From Myxococcales bacterium (GTDB taxonomy: Bacteria > Desulfobacterota_B > Binatia > UBA1149 > SPBQ01), in the NCBI GenBank assembly GCA_004525875.1, contig SPBQ01000018.1:1-13824 (forward strand): a stretch of 13,824 bases of DNA. The letters are read 5' to 3'. The notes beneath the pieces were generated by a model. It saw nothing but the letters and a program-made list of their open reading frames with translations, did no database searches and was not told the origin of the DNA. Of the stretch, positions 9,890 to 13,824 are shown piece by piece. Both the position numbers and the translations under genes were made by a program. Every line of letters begins with the position of its first letter. Position 1 is the first letter of the stretch.

Positions 9890-11611
9890 ATGTCACGAGA
9901 GCCCGGACACGCAGAGAAGTCCGCGCCGTTCGATCTGGTGATCGAGGGTGGCACGGTGATCGACGGTACGGGTGCGCCGGCCCGCCGCGCCGACATCGCG
10001 GTGAAGGATGGGCGCATCGCGGCGATTGCCGCAGCCGGGTTCGGCGACGCGGAGGCTGCACGCAAGATCGACGCGAGTGGTAAGATCGTCGCGCCGGGTT
10101 TCGTCGACGTGCACACGCACTACGACGCGCAGCTGTTCTGGGATCGAATGCTGACGATCTCGCCCTGGCACGGGGTAACGTCAGTGGTCGTCGGTAACTG
10201 CGGGTTCGGCATCGCACCGACCCGGCCTGAGCATCGCGACCTCATCCTACGGACACTCGAGAGCGTCGAGGGCATGTCCCTCGACGCGCTTCGCGCCGGG
10301 GTGGGCGAGGACTGGCCGTTCGAGACATTCCCCGAGTTCCTCGACAGCGTGGAGCGGCGCGGTACGGCCATCAACGTTGCCGCCCTCATCGGTCACACGC
10401 CGCTCAGGCTCTATGTGATGGGCGAGGAGGCCACCGAGCGAGAGGCCACGGGTGAGGAGATTGCGCGTATGAAGGCGCTGGTCGCCGAGGCGCTCGAGGC
10501 CGGTGCGCTCGGCTTCGCGACCTCGAAGGCGCCCACCCACGTGGGTTATGCGGGCAAGCCGGTTCCGAGCCGCCAGGCCAGCGGCGCCGAGATCAAGGAG
10601 ATCGCTTCGGCGCTGCGCGATGCCGATCGCGGCGTCCTGCAGGCCACGATCGGTATTGATCTGCTGTTCGACGAGCTGGCCGACATCGCGCGAAGCTGCG
10701 GCCGCACGGTGACCTGGACGGCGTTGCTGGCCGATCTGTTCGGCCCCGACGGCCACCGCGGCATCCTCGAGCAGCACGCAGCGTTCCAGGCCGCGGGCGT
10801 CGAGGTCGTGCCGCAGGTGACCGGGCGTCCGCTCATGTTCGAGTATCAATGGAAGGCGCCGTTCCTGTTCGAGAGCATGGAGCTGTTCCAGCCGGTGTCG
10901 GCGGCTGACCTCGAGGGAAAGAAGAAGATATACGCCGACCCCGAATTCCGCGCAGCGCTCGCTGCGGGCCGTGGCGGTGGTGTGATCGGGGGGCGCTGGG
11001 AGGACACGGTCATCGCCGACGTGCCCGGACGGCCGGAGCTCGCCGAGCGAAAGCTTGCCGACGTGGCGGCCGAGCGCGGTGTGCATCCAGCCGAGCTCGC
11101 GCTCGACCTCGGCCTCGCGTCGGATCTCGAAGCTCGCTTCCGAGTTCCCGTTGCCAACCGGAGCGAGGACGCCGTAGCCGAGCTGCTGAGGCATCCGAGC
11201 ACCGTGCTCGGCCTGTCCGACGCGGGCGCTCACGCAAGCCAGCTGTGCGACGCGTGCTTCGCGACCCATCTGCTCGCGCACTGGACGCGGGACAAGGGCG
11301 TGCTCACGCTGGAACAGGCAGTCCGGATGCTCACGTCGCGATCGGCGGAGGTGTTCGGCATCACGGATCGCGGGCGGCTCGAGCCGGCGCTGGCCGCCGA
11401 CGTCGTCGTGTTCGACGCCGACACGGTCGGCTGCTCGCCGCTCGAGCGCGTGAACGATCAGCCCGCTGGTGCTGATCGACTGATCTCGCGTGCCACCGGC
11501 ATCGAGGCCGTGGTCGTCAACGGCACGTTGCTGCGAGAGCGCGGAGAGGACTGCGTCGATCCCGCCGGGTCGCTCCCCGGCCGGCTACTGCGTGGTGGCC
11601 GCGCCGACTGA
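9890..11611 (+). CDS. Amidohydrolase of the N-acyl-D-amino-acid deacylase (D-aminoacylase) family
   Basis: Metal-dependent TIM-barrel hydrolase of 573 residues. N-terminal beta-sandwich residues ([15 protein letters not shown], 14-28) precede the first metal motif DVHTHYDAQ with His75 and His77. GNCGFG carries Cys104, matching the metal-bridging Cys of D-aminoacylase. SDAGAH at 443-448 supplies the catalytic Asp444. LAADVVVFD near 501-509 closes the beta-sandwich. Where D-aminoacylase has two further metal His in barrel strands, this protein reads QATIG (251-255) and VTWTALL (274-280), so those ligands seem absent, as in a broad annotated branch whose substrates are mostly unknown. Real activity on N-acyl-D-amino acids is therefore doubtful. 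The protein is cytoplasmic. It converges with the next gene, with 5 bp between stops. Confidence 0.88.
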   Translation: MSREPGHAEKSAPFDLVIEGGTVIDGTGAPARRADIAVKDGRIAAIAAAGFGDAEAARKIDASGKIVAPGFVDVHTHYDAQLFWDRMLTISPWHGVTSVVVGNCGFGIAPTRPEHRDLILRTLESVEGMSLDALRAGVGEDWPFETFPEFLDSVERRGTAINVAALIGHTPLRLYVMGEEATEREATGEEIARMKALVAEALEAGALGFATSKAPTHVGYAGKPVPSRQASGAEIKEIASALRDADRGVLQATIGIDLLFDELADIARSCGRTVTWTALLADLFGPDGHRGILEQHAAFQAAGVEVVPQVTGRPLMFEYQWKAPFLFESMELFQPVSAADLEGKKKIYADPEFRAALAAGRGGGVIGGRWEDTVIADVPGRPELAERKLADVAAERGVHPAELALDLGLASDLEARFRVPVANRSEDAVAELLRHPSTVLGLSDAGAHASQLCDACFATHLLAHWTRDKGVLTLEQAVRMLTSRSAEVFGITDRGRLEPALAADVVVFDADTVGCSPLERVNDQPAGADRLISRATGIEAVVVNGTLLRERGEDCVDPAGSLPGRLLRGGRAD

Positions 11612-11616
11612 GCCGT

Positions 11617-12690
11617 TCAGCCGATCCCGAAGAACCGCTGCGCGTTGCCGCCGAGCACGGCCGCGCGGCGGTCGTCGTCGAGGTCGGTTCTGGCCCGCAG
11701 CTTGCTCGTGCTGTGGGGAAACTCCGAATCCCAGTGCGGATAGTCGCTGGCGTACATGACGAAGTCCGAGCCGAGATCATCCAGTACGGCCGGCAGCATC
11801 GGCTCCTCGGCCTCGCACGTGACGTAGACCTGGCCGCGCTCGATGTACTCGCGTTGATGGCGCTTCCATCCGTTCTCGATCCAGTCGCCGCGCTTCTCCC
11901 AGTGCTCCCCCATGCGGTCGACGAAGTAGGAAACCCATCCGCACCCGGACTCCAGAAACGCGACCTTGAGCTTCGGGTGACGTTCGAGCACGCCGCCGCT
12001 GAGCATTGCCGTCATCGCGCTCATCATGTCGAACGGAAAGCTGATGCAGTGCACCTGGATGTAGTTCGTGAAACGGTCGACGCCGATCTTGGGCAGGTGC
12101 ACGCCGGGGGCGCCGTGGATCGCGAGCGGCAACTCGAGATCCTCGGCCGTGGAGTAGAGGCGGTCGAGGTCGGGATGGTCGAGGTTGCGCTCGCGCAGTC
12201 CGGGCGGCAGCACCGCGCAGACCAGCCCGAGCTTCTTGGCCTGCTCGAGGGCGATCAACGATGCGTCGAGGTCCTCGACCGGCACCACGCCCGCCGCGAG
12301 TAGCCGCCCAATGCCCTGGCCGCACCAGCCGGCGACCCAGTCATTGTAGAACTCGGAGATCTCGGCCGAGAACGTCGGGTCGACGAAGCTGGGGATGCCG
12401 AGGCCGAAGCTCGGAAATAGTACCATCCGATCGATGCCCTCGCGGTCGGCGTCGCCAAGTACGCCGGCCGGGCTGCTGGGGTCGATACCGTCGGCGGTGC
12501 TCACCCCGTGCTCGGGGGGACAGCCGGCGCCGGGGCCCGCCGATTCGGGATAGCGGCGTCCTTCCACTTCCACGCGCACGGTGCCCTCATCCGCGGTGAA
12601 CGCGATCCGGTCCGGCCAGCGTTCGAGTGCGCCCGCCATGAACGATGCGCCTTCGAGGACGTGTGCGTCGGCGTCTACTACCATCGTCAT
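11617..12690 (-). CDS. Amidohydrolase-2 / ACMSD-like TIM-barrel metal-dependent hydrolase or decarboxylase
   Basis: Protein of 357 residues in the amidohydrolase-2 superfamily, which includes decarboxylases such as aminocarboxymuconate-semialdehyde decarboxylase as well as hydrolases. The first metal motif reads DADAH (6-10), the DxDxH variant, not HxH. LAIHGAPG gives a metal His192. FLESGCGW (245-252) and ASDYPHWD with Asp316 and His319 are the conserved C-terminal strands. There is no signal peptide. ATG 12690 is supported by GAGGGAG eight bases upstream. The gene lies 19 bp downstream of the P450 gene on the same strand, which suggests co-transcription and action in one degradative or modifying pathway. 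The substrate cannot be deduced; decarboxylation or ring-cleavage-product hydrolysis are options. Confidence 0.88.
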   Translation of the reverse strand: MTMVVDADAHVLEGASFMAGALERWPDRIAFTADEGTVRVEVEGRRYPESAGPGAGCPPEHGVSTADGIDPSSPAGVLGDADREGIDRMVLFPSFGLGIPSFVDPTFSAEISEFYNDWVAGWCGQGIGRLLAAGVVPVEDLDASLIALEQAKKLGLVCAVLPPGLRERNLDHPDLDRLYSTAEDLELPLAIHGAPGVHLPKIGVDRFTNYIQVHCISFPFDMMSAMTAMLSGGVLERHPKLKVAFLESGCGWVSYFVDRMGEHWEKRGDWIENGWKRHQREYIERGQVYVTCEAEEPMLPAVLDDLGSDFVMYASDYPHWDSEFPHSTSKLRARTDLDDDRRAAVLGGNAQRFFGIG

Positions 12691-12698
12691 AACGAATT

Positions 12699-12705
12699 CT
12701 CCCTC
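12699..12705 (-). promoter_or_regulatory. Ribosome binding site of the amidohydrolase-2 gene
   Basis: GAGGGAG on the minus strand lies eight bases before the ATG at 12690, within the 19-bp gap to the P450 stop. This fits translation from a shared P450-amidohydrolase mRNA. Confidence 0.7.
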
Positions 12706-12709
12706 TATC

Positions 12710-13824
12710 TCATGCGTCGAACACGACCGGCAGACGCTGCGGCCCGCGAAAAGCGAGGCCGACGATGCCGGACTGTTCGGCGTCGGGATCGAATCTCACG
12801 CGAGGAAGCCGGTCGAGTAGGATGTTCATTGCGACGATCGCCTCGGTGTGGGCCAGCCGGGCGCCGATGCAGAAGTGACGCCCGAAGCCGAACGCGATGT
12901 GGTCGGGGCCCTTGCGGTCGATATCGAACTCGTCCGGCTTCATGTGACGGGTCTCGTCGCGATTGGCCGAGCCGATGCCCGTGAGGATGTCGGCGCCGGC
13001 GGGCAGCTCCACTCCCGAGATCACGACCGGCGCGGTCGTCTCGCGCGTCGTGAGCTGGATCGGCGAATCCCAGCGCAGCGCCTCCGCCATGACGCGCTCG
13101 AGCAGCGTGCGGTCGGCGCGCACGCGCTCGAGGGTCTCAGGGCGCCCGAGCAGGGCGTACATCATCGTGCCGATCAGGTGGAACGTCGTCTCGGCGCCGG
13201 CCACGATCAACAACCGCAGGAAGCTGATGATCTCCTCGTCGGTCAGCTGATGGCCCTCGATCTCGGCCTGGGCCAGCGAGGTGATGAGATCGTCTTCGGC
13301 CACGCGCCGGCGTTGCTCGACGATCGGGAGGAGGTACTCGGCGAGGTTCTGAGCGCCCTGTAAGCCGCGCTCGGGGTCGCGGCCGATCTGGGTCAGGTCG
13401 ATGGCCCAGCGATGGAAGGTGTCGTAGTCCTCGATCGGGAGTCCGAGAAGATCGCTCAGCACGCGGATCGGGAACGTGTAGGTGAACTCCGCCACTAGAT
13501 CGGCCCGGCCGCGCCCGGCGAAGGCGTCGACCAGCTCGTCGCCGACCCGTGCAACGACGGTCTTGAACTCCTCGGCGCGCACGACGCGGGGCGCGAAGTT
13601 CGGACGGATCAGCTTGCGGTGGCGGAGGTGTTCGTCACCGTCCATCTCGATGATCGTGCGTCCCATCACCAGGCTGATGCCCCGGGCGTTGGATTTGTTC
13701 GAGAAGACCGAGTCGTCCTGCAGCGCCGCAAACACGTCGTCGTAACGCGTGAGCAGGTGCGTGACGTGGCCCGCCAGTGTTCGGATCGGCACGACCGGGG
13801 CCTCGTGGCGCAGGCGCTCGAAGA
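12710..13824 (-). CDS. Cytochrome P450 (partial, N-terminus beyond right edge)
   Basis: Soluble bacterial class I-type P450 monooxygenase, 370 residues visible. Counting from the edge, the I-helix oxygen-activation motif AGAETT is at 208-213 and the K-helix ExxR (EALR) at 247-250. The heme loop FGFGRHFCIG puts the thiolate Cys at 318 (codon 12869-12871). The C-terminus LPVVFDA is intact and ends with TGA. The frame is open to the window edge (FERLRHEAPV before the GTG at 13792), so the true start lies outside; a family length near 400 implies about 30-40 residues are missing. Ferredoxin and reductase partners are not in the window. It is the first visible gene of a probable operon with the amidohydrolase-2 gene. 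The CYP family and substrate cannot be assigned by eye. Confidence 0.95.
   Translation of the reverse strand, partial: FERLRHEAPVVPIRTLAGHVTHLLTRYDDVFAALQDDSVFSNKSNARGISLVMGRTIIEMDGDEHLRHRKLIRPNFAPRVVRAEEFKTVVARVGDELVDAFAGRGRADLVAEFTYTFPIRVLSDLLGLPIEDYDTFHRWAIDLTQIGRDPERGLQGAQNLAEYLLPIVEQRRRVAEDDLITSLAQAEIEGHQLTDEEIISFLRLLIVAGAETTFHLIGTMMYALLGRPETLERVRADRTLLERVMAEALRWDSPIQLTTRETTAPVVISGVELPAGADILTGIGSANRDETRHMKPDEFDIDRKGPDHIAFGFGRHFCIGARLAHTEAIVAMNILLDRLPRVRFDPDAEQSGIVGLAFRGPQRLPVVFDA

Overview
The window is high-GC bacterial DNA, densely coded, with standard use of TGA and TAG stops. It holds two very different halves. The left 8.8 kb carries two secreted, extremely cysteine-rich repeat proteins. 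The right 5 kb carries four catabolic-type enzymes. Cys-rich repeats of the form CDDGxFCNGxETC...CDDGVxCTVDxCD, next to CYP P450, amidohydrolase and alpha/beta-hydrolase genes, recall large-genome soil or marine lineages once called Deltaproteobacteria (Myxococcota, Binatota and similar). That placement is an inference from gene content; no taxonomic marker gene is present.

Layout. Positions 3-3308 (minus strand) hold a signal-peptide protein made of 53-, 54- and 25-residue Cys-rich units. Its frame is interrupted by one in-frame TGA at 1314-1316, exactly where a conserved Cys codon belongs; beyond the TGA the same frame stays open to the left edge. Positions 3309-3781 are a divergent intergenic region. 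Positions 3782-8845 (plus strand) hold a 1687-residue paralogue: signal peptide, Arg-rich linker, fifteen 53-residue units in perfect 159-bp register, five 51-residue units, irregular half-units, one more 53-type unit, and a non-repetitive C-terminal domain with a DxDxDG loop. Its stop codon overlaps the stop of the next gene inside a CTAG palindrome.

Positions 8842-9786 (minus) hold an HSL-type alpha/beta hydrolase with a TTG start. It is divergent from an N-acyl-D-amino-acid deacylase-like amidohydrolase (9890-11611, plus). That gene converges, with a 5-bp gap, on an amidohydrolase-2/ACMSD-type enzyme (11617-12690, minus). The latter lies 19 bp downstream of a cytochrome P450 that runs off the right edge (12710-13824, minus), so these two form a probable operon.

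The enzymes look like an accessory degradation cluster for an unidentified organic substrate: oxidation by P450, C-C or C-N cleavage by amidohydrolases, ester cleavage by the hydrolase. The repeat proteins are exported and probably disulfide-stabilised; nothing links them functionally to the enzymes. The most informative signal is in the long array of the plus-strand protein. Cys27 and Cys45 of the 53-residue unit are lost together in four of fifteen units and never singly, both replaced by hydrophobic residues, which predicts a Cys27-Cys45 disulfide.
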